A model generated the notes under the pieces. That model did not search any database. It saw only the letters and a program-made list of their open reading frames with translations, and was not told the origin of the DNA. DNA of 64,000 nt from Paenibacillus sp. EZ-K15 (GTDB lineage Bacteria; Bacillota; Bacilli; Paenibacillales; Paenibacillaceae), in NCBI RefSeq assembly GCF_002573715.1, contig NZ_PDHM01000028.1, positions 437,651 through 501,650 on the forward strand, given 5' to 3'. Shown in pieces: positions 17,841 to 24,721 of this stretch. Position 1 is the stretch's first letter. Every line of letters starts with the position of its first letter. The position numbers and the translations under genes were made by a program.

Positions 17841-18174
17841 TCTCCCCTACCACTCCGTTCGTATGTCGTTCCCTTCTACTATAGAGATTGCCGCACGGTT
17901 CACGCAAGTCCGGCCAGGAAATTGATTCCAAAGTCGGATCTATGGGGGTTACAGCCTTTCCCAAATCCGAAATCCCATCTCCGCCTTACGCCTATCAAAG
18001 CAGTCGGGTGAAACTGGACCTTCTTGTAGCCCCGTCAACAAATAGCGAAAAACATGGGAGAGGACGAACACCATTTTTTACAATGCGGAATATACAAATG
18101 AATAGGCACTTATCCCAATCATGCTTATTCTGTAAACTTTGCGAATCGGAATAGGTACAAAGGAGTGTTTCAGG

Positions 18175-19281
18175 TTGGTAGTAAAATCATCTCACTATTT
18201 TGCCCATGGCAACACTGCGCACGGAGCTCATTTCTTGTATACATCCGCATTTGATGGGCTGAACAAGATATTTGTCCTTACGGGGCCCCAAGGTACGGGG
18301 AAATCGACGGTCATTCAAAGCTTGGCGGATATCCTGCTGGATAAAGGCTTGCATGTGCAATGCTTCCACTCCCCTCTCCGTCCCGACGAACTGGATGGCA
18401 TCATTTTAACGGAATTGAAGGTTGGTATTGTCGACGGGCGAGTCTGTAAGGGGATTTCGGATAGGGGGGCCGGGGAAATCGTCTTTATTCATTTCGAGGA
18501 AGCGTTTGATAACAGCCTTATTTTACCGGAACATTTCATAACGATAGAAGATCTTAGAGGCAAGCTTGAAAGCGCCTATTCAAAAGCGTATGAAACGTTC
18601 GCAACGGCATTGCAGATTCATGACGAGTGGGAAAAATATTATATCGAAAATATGGATTTCTCGAAGGCCGACCAGATTGCGCAGGATTTGATTCAAGAAT
18701 TATACGCCGGTCATGAAAGCGATACGCCAACCGCTTCGCGTCACTTATTTCTCGGAGCTGCGACCCCGAGAGGTTCATTCGATTTTATTCAAAGCTTGAC
18801 CGCTCAGCTGGAAAGACGGATTTTCATCAAAGGAAGGGCGGGATCTGGCAAATCGACTCTGCTGAAAAAGCTTGCCTCCGCTGCCGAAAAAAAAGGAATC
18901 GATGTGCAAGTGTTTCATTGCGGCTTTGATCCGAACAGTTTGGATATGTTGATATTCCCGAAGCTTGGAACAGCTATCTTCGACAGTACCGCTCCGCATG
19001 AATACTTTCCAGATCGGGACGGGGATGAGATCCTGGATATGTATACACGGACTATAGCTCCTGGAACAGATGAAGCTCATGCTGCCGAAATAGCCAGTAT
19101 CAAAGCACGCTATTCGGCAAAAATGAAAGAGGCCACCTCCCATCTGGCCGAAGCCGAAGCCATCGATTCTCAAATTAAGGCCTACTATGTTGCAGCCACA
19201 GATTTTTCGATCGTAGAGAAACTCCATCTGCAATTACAGTCCGAATTGAATGAACTGATCGGCTCCATTAAGCTTTCATAA
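18175..19281 (+). CDS. Double P-loop ATPase (PRK06851-like)
   Basis: 368 residues built as two homologous halves, each with a Walker A loop: GPQGTGKST (about residue 38) and GRAGSGKST (about residue 222). Each half repeats the same downstream pattern, FHSPLRPDELDGIIL in the first and FHCGFDPNSLDMLIF in the second, so the gene is an internal duplication. The family is conserved in spore-formers but its function is unknown to me. Start choice: TTG at 18175 has AAAGGAG 9 nt upstream; a longer frame to 18139 has no such site. A strong terminator follows. Confidence 0.8.
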   Translation: MVVKSSHYFAHGNTAHGAHFLYTSAFDGLNKIFVLTGPQGTGKSTVIQSLADILLDKGLHVQCFHSPLRPDELDGIILTELKVGIVDGRVCKGISDRGAGEIVFIHFEEAFDNSLILPEHFITIEDLRGKLESAYSKAYETFATALQIHDEWEKYYIENMDFSKADQIAQDLIQELYAGHESDTPTASRHLFLGAATPRGSFDFIQSLTAQLERRIFIKGRAGSGKSTLLKKLASAAEKKGIDVQVFHCGFDPNSLDMLIFPKLGTAIFDSTAPHEYFPDRDGDEILDMYTRTIAPGTDEAHAAEIASIKARYSAKMKEATSHLAEAEAIDSQIKAYYVAATDFSIVEKLHLQLQSELNELIGSIKLS

Positions 19282-19312
19282 TAAGATACAACCCAAAAGC
19301 GTTCTATTTCAG

Positions 19313-19348
19313 ACGGGGCTCAGCAGTCCAATGCAAGCTGAGCCCCGT
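19313..19348 (+). terminator. Rho-independent terminator after the double P-loop ATPase
   Basis: Perfect 12-bp stem ACGGGGCTCAGC (19313-19324) / GCTGAGCCCCGT (19337-19348), followed by TT. Confidence 0.85.
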
Positions 19349-19448
19349 TTGAGATTGAATCTGCCTTCCACTTCGCCTATGGCCTTCTCCAAAACGACAG
19401 TGCGTATGGGACTGCAACGGAGCGCTCTCCCTTTATTCATGAATACAT

Positions 19449-19522
19449 CTCTATTATATACGTGTACATTCGCCGTTTTCTCGTAGATGCGAGACACACT
19501 TTAACGTGTGTCGTATATAGAG
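19449..19522. repeat. Nested inverted repeat next to att-like site C
   Basis: The outer arms CTCTATTATATACG and CGTATATAGAG are inverted copies, with an inner hairpin ACACAC-TTTAAC-GTGTGT on the right side. It ends 33 bp before att-like site C. It could extrude as a cruciform or act as a terminator. Confidence 0.5.
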
Positions 19523-19554
19523 ATATATTTAATTACGGTGACCGATTGCATTCG

Positions 19555-19572
19555 TTACTTGTGATAAGGCTC
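19555..19572 (-). repeat. att-like site C: diverged copy of the rlmH 3' end
   Basis: Minus strand GAGCCTTATCACAAGTAA, 14 of 18 identical to the rlmH terminus. Beyond the core it shares GCTTAACGGG ... TCGGCGAAAAAT with site B, and TAACG on the other side with sites D and E. A hairpin (GGAGC ... GCTCC, about 19604-19631) follows. Confidence 0.55.
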
Positions 19573-19670
19573 CGCTTAACGGGCCTTCGGCGAAAAATCG
19601 AAAAGGAGCTGCCATCTGCGGCATGCTCCTTTGTTAATCACCAGTAAATCTTATACCGCCGCAACCTCCG

Positions 19671-19688
19671 TTACTTATGATGCGGTTC
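19671..19688 (-). repeat. att-like site D: copy of the rlmH 3' end
   Basis: Minus strand GAACCGCATCATAAGTAA, 16 of 18 identical to the rlmH terminus and continuing CGG after the stop-like TAA. Only 116 bp from site C; it borders the methyltransferase cassette. Confidence 0.65.
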
Positions 19689-19761
19689 ATTGTTATGTAT
19701 CTAAATCCCAATAGGCTATTGACTATAAAAATATGTATCAGTGTGTACTGCAATGCGACTC

Positions 19762-20472
19762 TTATTGCTTATTTTTAAACATATAAAATTTACTATAAAA
19801 CTCTTGGTTATTCGTGAACGTCCTATTTGCGAATGTCCTTTTCAGGACCACTTCATCAACTAGTTCCATACCAATACCTTTGAACATATTTATATATGTC
19901 TTTTCATTTCGGTAGATTGCAGCATAGTTTTTATTGACATATAGTTGGCTAGTAAATGTGGCTACCGAATCTTTTACCACAAGGTAACCATCTTTCTTAA
20001 TTATTTTGGGGAATTTTGAAATAGCGTTTCTTACAATGATATCATCAGGAATTGCTGTAAAAACTCCCATGCACATTACATGATCATATACCTTTTCTGA
20101 ACTAAGTTCAGTAATATTCCCAACACTAAAGTTTACATTCATAATGTTGTTATTTTCAGCCATCGTTTTGGCAAAATCAATTAAACTTTGGGACAAATCA
20201 AATGCATCAATGGATTTGCAATATTTGGAGGTCAAGATAGTGAATCGCCCATTACTACAGCCAATATCAAGAACCTCATCGTTATTTGTTAATTTAGGAA
20301 TGAAAAGCTCCATCAGGGCTTTTTCTTGATTATTATATAAATCTTCTGAGCTAACATAACTGTTTTCACAAGATTCCCAGAAACTACTTGCTATTTGTTG
20401 GTGTTCCATTACTTCCTCAGTATTGGAACAATCTCTAAAAATCTCAGCACCATTATCCATAATTTTTTTCAT
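19762..20472 (-). CDS. Class I SAM-dependent methyltransferase, AT-rich, probably acquired
   Basis: 236 residues. The Rossmann SAM-binding motif I is VLDIGCSNGRF (about residue 66), followed by the acidic end of strand 2 (IDAFDLS) and motif IV-like YDHVMCMGVFTAIPDD. It lacks residues that would identify DNA, rRNA or small-molecule substrates, so the target is open. Base composition is visibly AT-rich with A/T-ending codons, unlike the neighbours. I take the ATG at 20472, 8 nt after AAGGA; a TTG directly before it is the alternative. It is the sole gene between att-like sites D and E and so may be a cargo gene on its own cassette. Confidence 0.85.
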   Translation of the reverse strand: MKKIMDNGAEIFRDCSNTEEVMEHQQIASSFWESCENSYVSSEDLYNNQEKALMELFIPKLTNNDEVLDIGCSNGRFTILTSKYCKSIDAFDLSQSLIDFAKTMAENNNIMNVNFSVGNITELSSEKVYDHVMCMGVFTAIPDDIIVRNAISKFPKIIKKDGYLVVKDSVATFTSQLYVNKNYAAIYRNEKTYINMFKGIGMELVDEVVLKRTFANRTFTNNQEFYSKFYMFKNKQ

Positions 20473-20753
20473 CAACTTTTTCCTTTAATTTACCTTTTAT
20501 TTTAGCATAGAAGATCCTTCTTTCATACACTATGGCTCTAACTTCCATTGTAATCGTTTTATAATATAGTAGTTTGATTAACTTTGAAAGTAGTCAACTT
20601 CACATTAGCGTTTCGCAATATTAGATTTTTTCGGCACTAAAATCATCCGATCAAAGACTATATGGAGCCCGCCTGCGCGGCGATTTTTCCCCGAGGGTCC
20701 AACCTGCGGGGCAACTTTCTTTGCTCAGCAAGCGATCGCCCCCAAAATTTGCG

Positions 20754-20771
20754 TTATTTATGATACGGTTC
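20754..20771 (-). repeat. att-like site E: chromosomal rlmH 3' end (attB equivalent)
   Basis: Minus strand GAACCGTATCATAAATAA encodes the last residues EPYHK and the stop of RlmH. In staphylococci the same codons (GEAYHK-stop) form the attB of SCC elements. This site is the reference for sites A-D. Confidence 0.75.
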
Positions 20772-21233
20772 CCCCCGATTAATCTTCACCGCCCGGTAAA
20801 TCTGCTCTACCAGCACCAGCCGCATCAGCTGGTGTGGCAGGGTCATCCGCCCGAAGCTGAGCTTCGTCTGGGCGCGCTTCAGTACGTCCTCGGAGAGGCC
20901 GTTAGAGCCGCCAATGACAAAGGCGACGTTGCTGGTGCCGTACGTCCCCAGCTTGTCGATGTGGGCCGCCAGTTCCTCGCTGGACCACAGCTGGCCGCCG
21001 ATCGCGAGGGCGATGACGTGGGTGTCCGGCTTGATGTGGCTGAGAATGCCGACGCCCTCCTTCTCCTGCACTTGCCTCATCTCAGCTTCACTCATGTTCT
21101 CCGGGGCCTTCTCATCCGGCACCTCGTGCACGGACAAGCGCACGTAAGGCGCAAGACGCTTACTGTACTCCGCAATGCCCTGCACCAGGTACTTCTCCTT
21201 CAACTTGCCTACGCATACCATCTGTATATTCAT
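20754..21233 (-). CDS. rlmH: 23S rRNA (pseudouridine1915-N3)-methyltransferase
   Basis: 159 residues, the normal length for this SPOUT-class enzyme, which methylates pseudouridine 1915 in helix 69 of 23S rRNA. It starts MNIQMVCVGKLKEKYLVQGI, has the SAM-binding knot FVIGGSNGLSEDVL and LSFGRMTLPHQLMRLVLVEQ, and ends with the invariant RGEPYHK. AAGGAG lies 11 nt before the ATG. It lies in the same broad region as walRK, purA and dnaB, as in staphylococci where it is the insertion site for SCC elements. Everything downstream to 8537 shows signs of being inserted. Confidence 0.97.
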   Translation of the reverse strand: MNIQMVCVGKLKEKYLVQGIAEYSKRLAPYVRLSVHEVPDEKAPENMSEAEMRQVQEKEGVGILSHIKPDTHVIALAIGGQLWSSEELAAHIDKLGTYGTSNVAFVIGGSNGLSEDVLKRAQTKLSFGRMTLPHQLMRLVLVEQIYRAVKINRGEPYHK

Positions 21234-21452
21234 AGCGTTTTTCGCTCCTTAAACTCTGCTGTTATGTCGTTCATTCTAACATTGTACCGACACCAATTAA
21301 AGGACATACCCTGACCTACCCCGCCTTCCTTCAGCAAGCTCCCTCATTTCCTTGTCAACACAAAAGCCAGCAGAGCGTTAGAGTTTGAGACTGCCAACTC
21401 ATTTACTTCTAAGCTTGTTCGACTGTGTTTGACCAACTTACAGCGATTATCG

Positions 21453-21486
21453 AAAAAAAAGAGCCGCTCTCTGAGAGTGACTCTTC
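21453..21486 (-). terminator. Rho-independent terminator after the P450 gene
   Basis: On the minus strand AGAGTCACTCTC, a short loop and GAGAGCGGCTCT form an imperfect stem followed by eight T residues, just beyond the P450 stop at 21496. Confidence 0.8.
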
Positions 21487-21495
21487 TCTTCGTGT

Positions 21496-22620
21496 CTATT
21501 TTAAAAAGGCCGGCAGCTCCTTCAGCGCAAACATCATCGTGCTATCCATCCGTTCCAGCTCTACGGAGCGATCACGGCGATATTCGGGGTAACGATCCAG
21601 CAGGGTCTGGAGGGCAATCCGGGACTCCATCCGCGCCAGCTGTGAGCCCATACAGTAGTGGATGCCGCTTCCGAGTCCCAGATGCGGGTTCGGATTCCGG
21701 TGGATGTTGAATACGTCCGGCTGCTCGAACACATCCTCGTCATGATTGGCCGAAGCCATCCAGATATAAACGAACTGTCCCCGCTTCAGCTCCTGCCCAC
21801 GCAGCACCGTGTCCTGCTTCACGCTGCGGAACATCATTTGAACAGGTGAGAAGTAACGGAAGACTTCTTCGATTGCCCCTGGAAGCAGCGTTGAATCTCC
21901 AAGTACCTCTGCACGGACCTCAGGCAGGCTATCAAAGGCAAGCACCGCCGATGAGATCAGATTGGTTGTTGTTTCATTACCCGCTACGAGAAGGAGAATA
22001 CAAAATCCGATAATCTCCAGGTCGGTGAGATGTTCATTGTCGATACGCGCCTCCACCAGTTTCGTAATCAGATCGTCCTGCGGATGACGACGACGATTCT
22101 CCGCGATTTCGGAGAAGTATTCGCTCATCTCCCGCTGACACTGATAATAAGCATCCCCATTGTTACCTACCAGGGCGTCCGACCACGCTTTAAATCGCTC
22201 CCGGTCCTCCATCGATACGCCGAGCATCTCGGCAATCACCGTGATCGGCAGCGGACTTGCGAGATCGGCAACGATATCCATCTTCCCCTTCTTCTCCGCT
22301 TCGTCCAGCAGGGATGTCGTGATCTCCTGGATCTTAGGGGCAAGCGATTCTATGATACGAGGTGTAAAAGCATGGGATACCAGCTTACGCAGCTGACGGT
22401 GCTTCGGCGGATCCTGCCGCAGGATGCTGGATTCAATCGGGTCATCGGAAGAAGAGGACCCTTGAGAAGAGAACACTTCGTAATTCGTGAAGACGGCTTT
22501 AACATCCACGTATTTATAAACGTTCCAGCCTCCATTACCCTCAATTGCCTCCACCGGAGATTCCGTCCGCATCTGGCGGAACCATTCCAGCGGGAGTAAA
22601 CCGTTCTTATTCCATTCCAT
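21496..22620 (-). CDS. Cytochrome P450 (bacterial class I, CYP107/109-like)
   Basis: 374 residues, soluble. I-helix oxygen-activation motif AGNETTTNL, K-helix ExxR (EVFR) and the haem-ligand loop GLGSGIHYCMGSQLA whose Cys binds iron. The usual Phe seven residues before the Cys is replaced by Leu. No ferredoxin or reductase gene is adjacent, so redox partners must come from elsewhere. I start at ATG 22620 (GAAGG 8 nt upstream); a GTG at 22629 is in frame. An operator palindrome 36 nt upstream matches one in front of the TetR gene, so this P450 is the likely target of that repressor. Confidence 0.93.
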   Translation of the reverse strand: MEWNKNGLLPLEWFRQMRTESPVEAIEGNGGWNVYKYVDVKAVFTNYEVFSSQGSSSSDDPIESSILRQDPPKHRQLRKLVSHAFTPRIIESLAPKIQEITTSLLDEAEKKGKMDIVADLASPLPITVIAEMLGVSMEDRERFKAWSDALVGNNGDAYYQCQREMSEYFSEIAENRRRHPQDDLITKLVEARIDNEHLTDLEIIGFCILLLVAGNETTTNLISSAVLAFDSLPEVRAEVLGDSTLLPGAIEEVFRYFSPVQMMFRSVKQDTVLRGQELKRGQFVYIWMASANHDEDVFEQPDVFNIHRNPNPHLGLGSGIHYCMGSQLARMESRIALQTLLDRYPEYRRDRSVELERMDSTMMFALKELPAFLK

Positions 22621-22655
22621 GCTTAACACCTTCGCTTTCCATCGCTAATTTTTTA

Positions 22656-22671
22656 AACTGACTGGTCAGTT
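22656..22671. promoter_or_regulatory. TetR operator in front of the P450 gene
   Basis: AACTGACTGGTCAGTT: 7-bp perfect arms with a 2-bp centre. The core CTGACTGGTCAGTT recurs exactly at 23327-23340 before the TetR gene. Confidence 0.8.
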
Positions 22672-22681
22672 ATACGTGCTT

Positions 22682-22725
22682 AAAAAAAGAAGGCCTTGCT
22701 TATTCAAGCGATATAAACAGGCCTT
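22682..22725 (-). terminator. Terminator overlapping the 3' end of the TetR gene
   Basis: On the minus strand AAGGCCTG and CAAGGCCTT bracket a 20-nt loop followed by CTTTTTTT. The upstream arm lies inside the last codons of the TetR gene. Confidence 0.7.
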
Positions 22726-23278
22726 GAGTAATCATCGTGAATGCAAATCGCTCCAGATCCTCGCGCGAATACGTATCCTGATGATTCAGATAATAATTAC
22801 AGGTGCTCTCCAGCGTTCCGACAATACTAGCAGCGGCCAGATTAGGGTCAACGGCACGGCACAGGTTCTCTTCGCACTGACCTTCCTCGATGATGCTTGC
22901 CAGGAAGCTTAAATACTTCCGTTTCAGTTCCTTCAACTCGTCCAGAACATCCTGCTCGATGCCGTTCGAAATCTCATTAAATACGATGTGCGAGAAATGG
23001 CGGGATTCGAGAAACAGATCCAGATGATGGCGAATCGTGCGCTCAATCTTCTCCTTCATTGGCAGGGAGGAATTCAGGTCTGCCTCCGTCCGCTGCATGA
23101 TATCTTCGAAGCCCTGCTTCACCACCGTCTTGAAGAGCTGGGATTTGCCCGGGAAGTTATAGTACAGAGTCCCCTTGGCAACCTGTGCGCGGGCTGCAAT
23201 CTCGTCCATGCTTGCGCGGTGATATCCCTTCTCGGAGAATACCTCAATGGCTGCTTGGATAATTTTATCTTTGCTCAC
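22700..23278 (-). CDS. TetR/AcrR-family repressor of the P450
   Basis: 192 residues. N-terminal HTH: IIQAAIEVFSEKGYHRASMDEIAARAQVAKGTLYYNF in pieces over residues ~6-42, the classic TetR signature. The all-helical ligand domain follows (about 50-190). The start is GTG at 23278. Identical palindromes lie 49-62 bp upstream of this gene and 36-51 bp upstream of the P450 gene, arguing for autoregulation and control of the P450. The inducer is unknown and is possibly a P450 substrate. Confidence 0.93.
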   Translation of the reverse strand: MSKDKIIQAAIEVFSEKGYHRASMDEIAARAQVAKGTLYYNFPGKSQLFKTVVKQGFEDIMQRTEADLNSSLPMKEKIERTIRHHLDLFLESRHFSHIVFNEISNGIEQDVLDELKELKRKYLSFLASIIEEGQCEENLCRAVDPNLAAASIVGTLESTCNYYLNHQDTYSREDLERFAFTMITQGLFISLE

Positions 23279-23326
23279 AATCGAATCGGCCCTTTCATAA
23301 CTAAATTTCAGATCACCGTTCTTATT

Positions 23327-23340
23327 CTGACTGGTCAGTT
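23327..23340. promoter_or_regulatory. TetR operator in front of its own gene
   Basis: CTGACTGGTCAGTT, identical over 14 bases to the operator at 22658-22671. Confidence 0.78.
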
Positions 23341-23545
23341 CAAAAATAAGATACCATGCTGGGAAAAATTAGTCAACCGAAGACATGCCCCTACTTATAC
23401 CTAAAACTCCATCCCCATATAATTCGATTCTTATGCTGATTTCCGTGGTATCCTATACATATGGCCCAATACAGTGTATATTTCAACAGTGCTGGTAAAC
23501 AATCAGAAATATAGGGACAAGAATATACCGTAACGGAGTGATGGG

Positions 23546-23719
23546 TTGAGTAAATCCAAGGGCAAGGGCGGAACAGGCAGAGGCACAGGCAAGAAGGGCT
23601 GGAGCCGCTGGGATGCAAGTGCGAGAAGAGCGAAGAGTAAACCCAAACCTTATACCAGTAAAGGGGCCAAGCAGGCAGACGGTACATCGGAAGCCGAGAA
23701 TCATAAAGGCACCCCGTAA
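23546..23719 (+). CDS. DUF3934 small basic protein
   Basis: 57 residues, strongly basic and Gly/Lys-rich: SKSKGKGGTGRGTGKKGW, then RWDASARRAKSKPKPYTSKG. This is the DUF3934 pattern known in Bacillus and Paenibacillus; the function is unknown. It starts with TTG (GGAG 7 nt upstream), which is why an ATG-based search misses it. It lies 54 bp upstream of the HEAT-repeat gene and is probably co-transcribed. Confidence 0.85.
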   Translation: MSKSKGKGGTGRGTGKKGWSRWDASARRAKSKPKPYTSKGAKQADGTSEAENHKGTP

Positions 23720-23772
23720 TGAACATATGGTACAGATCGACCTGATACATCATATTGAAGGAGATGAACGGA

Positions 23773-24216
23773 TTGGACAATCAAGAATTAATAACGGATA
23801 TGCCCGAGAATTACGAGGAGCTCAAAAGCTCCGCCAACCGGAATGCCAATTGGAGAGAACGGTTAGACGCGGTGGAAGCGTTGGGAAATTGGAAAAATCA
23901 GAAATCCATTGATATTTTGCTGCATAGACTGAATACGGATGCGGTTTATCAAGTGCGGGAGGCAGCCTATCGTAAACTCCTGGCCTTTGGTGAGGACGTG
24001 CAGATGCCGGAAAGACCCAAAGGCGAGCTGATGAAGGACGTTTCGAAGGTGTTGCTCCGCATTAAAAAAAGCCTTCCCCGTGACCACACGTATGAAGACT
24101 TCAAAGAGAAATTAAAAAAGATGAGAATCGACATCTACGATACGTACGAAGGTGACAAGGGCGATGACTTTGATCACTGGCTGGAACAGACTTGGTCTTC
24201 ATTATTAAGAAGATAA
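23773..24216 (+). CDS. HEAT-repeat domain protein
   Basis: 147 residues, cytosolic. The HEAT-type helical repeat is seen in NWRERLDAVEALGNWKNQKS and IDILLHRLNTDAVYQVREAA (about residues 25-65), followed by a conserved C-terminal region (LPRDHTYEDFKEKLKKMRID, YDTYEGDKGDDFDHWLE). Conserved in Bacillaceae; the function is unknown, and a protein-binding scaffold is suggested by the repeats. The TTG at 23773 has AAGGAG 9 nt upstream and gives the family-like N-terminus MDNQELI; an upstream TTG or ATG would overlap that site. Confidence 0.82.
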   Translation: MDNQELITDMPENYEELKSSANRNANWRERLDAVEALGNWKNQKSIDILLHRLNTDAVYQVREAAYRKLLAFGEDVQMPERPKGELMKDVSKVLLRIKKSLPRDHTYEDFKEKLKKMRIDIYDTYEGDKGDDFDHWLEQTWSSLLRR

Positions 24217-24306
24217 CAAGGCGTCAAGCCTTCCGGAGCTGACTATGTATATGAGAAATCCGGTTATGTTATACTGAACACAAATATTAGTTATAGGAGT
24301 GGTACT

Positions 24307-24618
24307 CTGAGAAAGCAAAAGCCCATGTCGTTTGATGATCTGTTGAAGGAATTACAAGGCCAAAAATCGGTACAGGAGGATCCGGATAACATCTCTCTGG
24401 AAAAGCTGTTCAATGAATCGTTTATGCGTAAACATTCATCGCACAGCAGTTTTGAAGATTTTGTGGTAAAAGGTAACTTCCAAGTGGAAACGCACGAAGA
24501 TATCGATAACATTCCGGATGAACTGTTTGATCGTCATGTTTCTAGAGAAACCGATTTCCCGGATTGGAAATCGATGCTGGAGCAGGCAAAAGCCGATCAC
24601 GCTGCGGCCATTAAGTAA
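24307..24618 (+). CDS. Small conserved-looking protein with probable CTG start
   Basis: 103 residues if begun at CTG 24307, 97 if begun at ATG 24325. AGGAG (24295-24299) is 7 nt before the CTG but 25 nt before the ATG, so the ribosome site points to CTG. The product is acidic: FDDLLKELQGQKSVQEDP, FEDFVVKGNFQVETHEDIDN and FPDWKSMLEQAKADHA, with no membrane segment or known domain. I do not recognise a family. A terminator follows at 24657. TATACT, 25 nt upstream of the ribosome site region, may be its -10 box. Confidence 0.7.
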   Translation: MRKQKPMSFDDLLKELQGQKSVQEDPDNISLEKLFNESFMRKHSSHSSFEDFVVKGNFQVETHEDIDNIPDELFDRHVSRETDFPDWKSMLEQAKADHAAAIK

Positions 24619-24656
24619 ATCATGATAATGTCGCTGCAATGACGCAGCTATGATCA

Positions 24657-24677
24657 GGGGCCGATGGCCCCTTTTTC
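24657..24677 (+). terminator. Rho-independent terminator
   Basis: GGGGCC-GAT-GGCCCC followed by TTTTTCT, 39 nt after the preceding stop codon. Confidence 0.85.
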
Positions 24678-24721
24678 TATTTCCATCCGTTAGATGTGGT
24701 ATGCATTCGACATCGTCTTCC

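Noticed and set aside
8537..20771. A ccr-type serine recombinase or other integrase within the rlmH-linked region
   Set aside because: Looked for among all coding frames between the att-like sites and none found; mobility can only be inferred from the sites.
20721..21314. A 197-codon frame covering rlmH on the opposite strand
   Set aside because: Shadow of rlmH; would also run across the att-like site; no recognisable product.
22030..22599. A 189-codon frame opposite the P450 gene
   Set aside because: Shadow; the P450 on the other strand has all its signature motifs.
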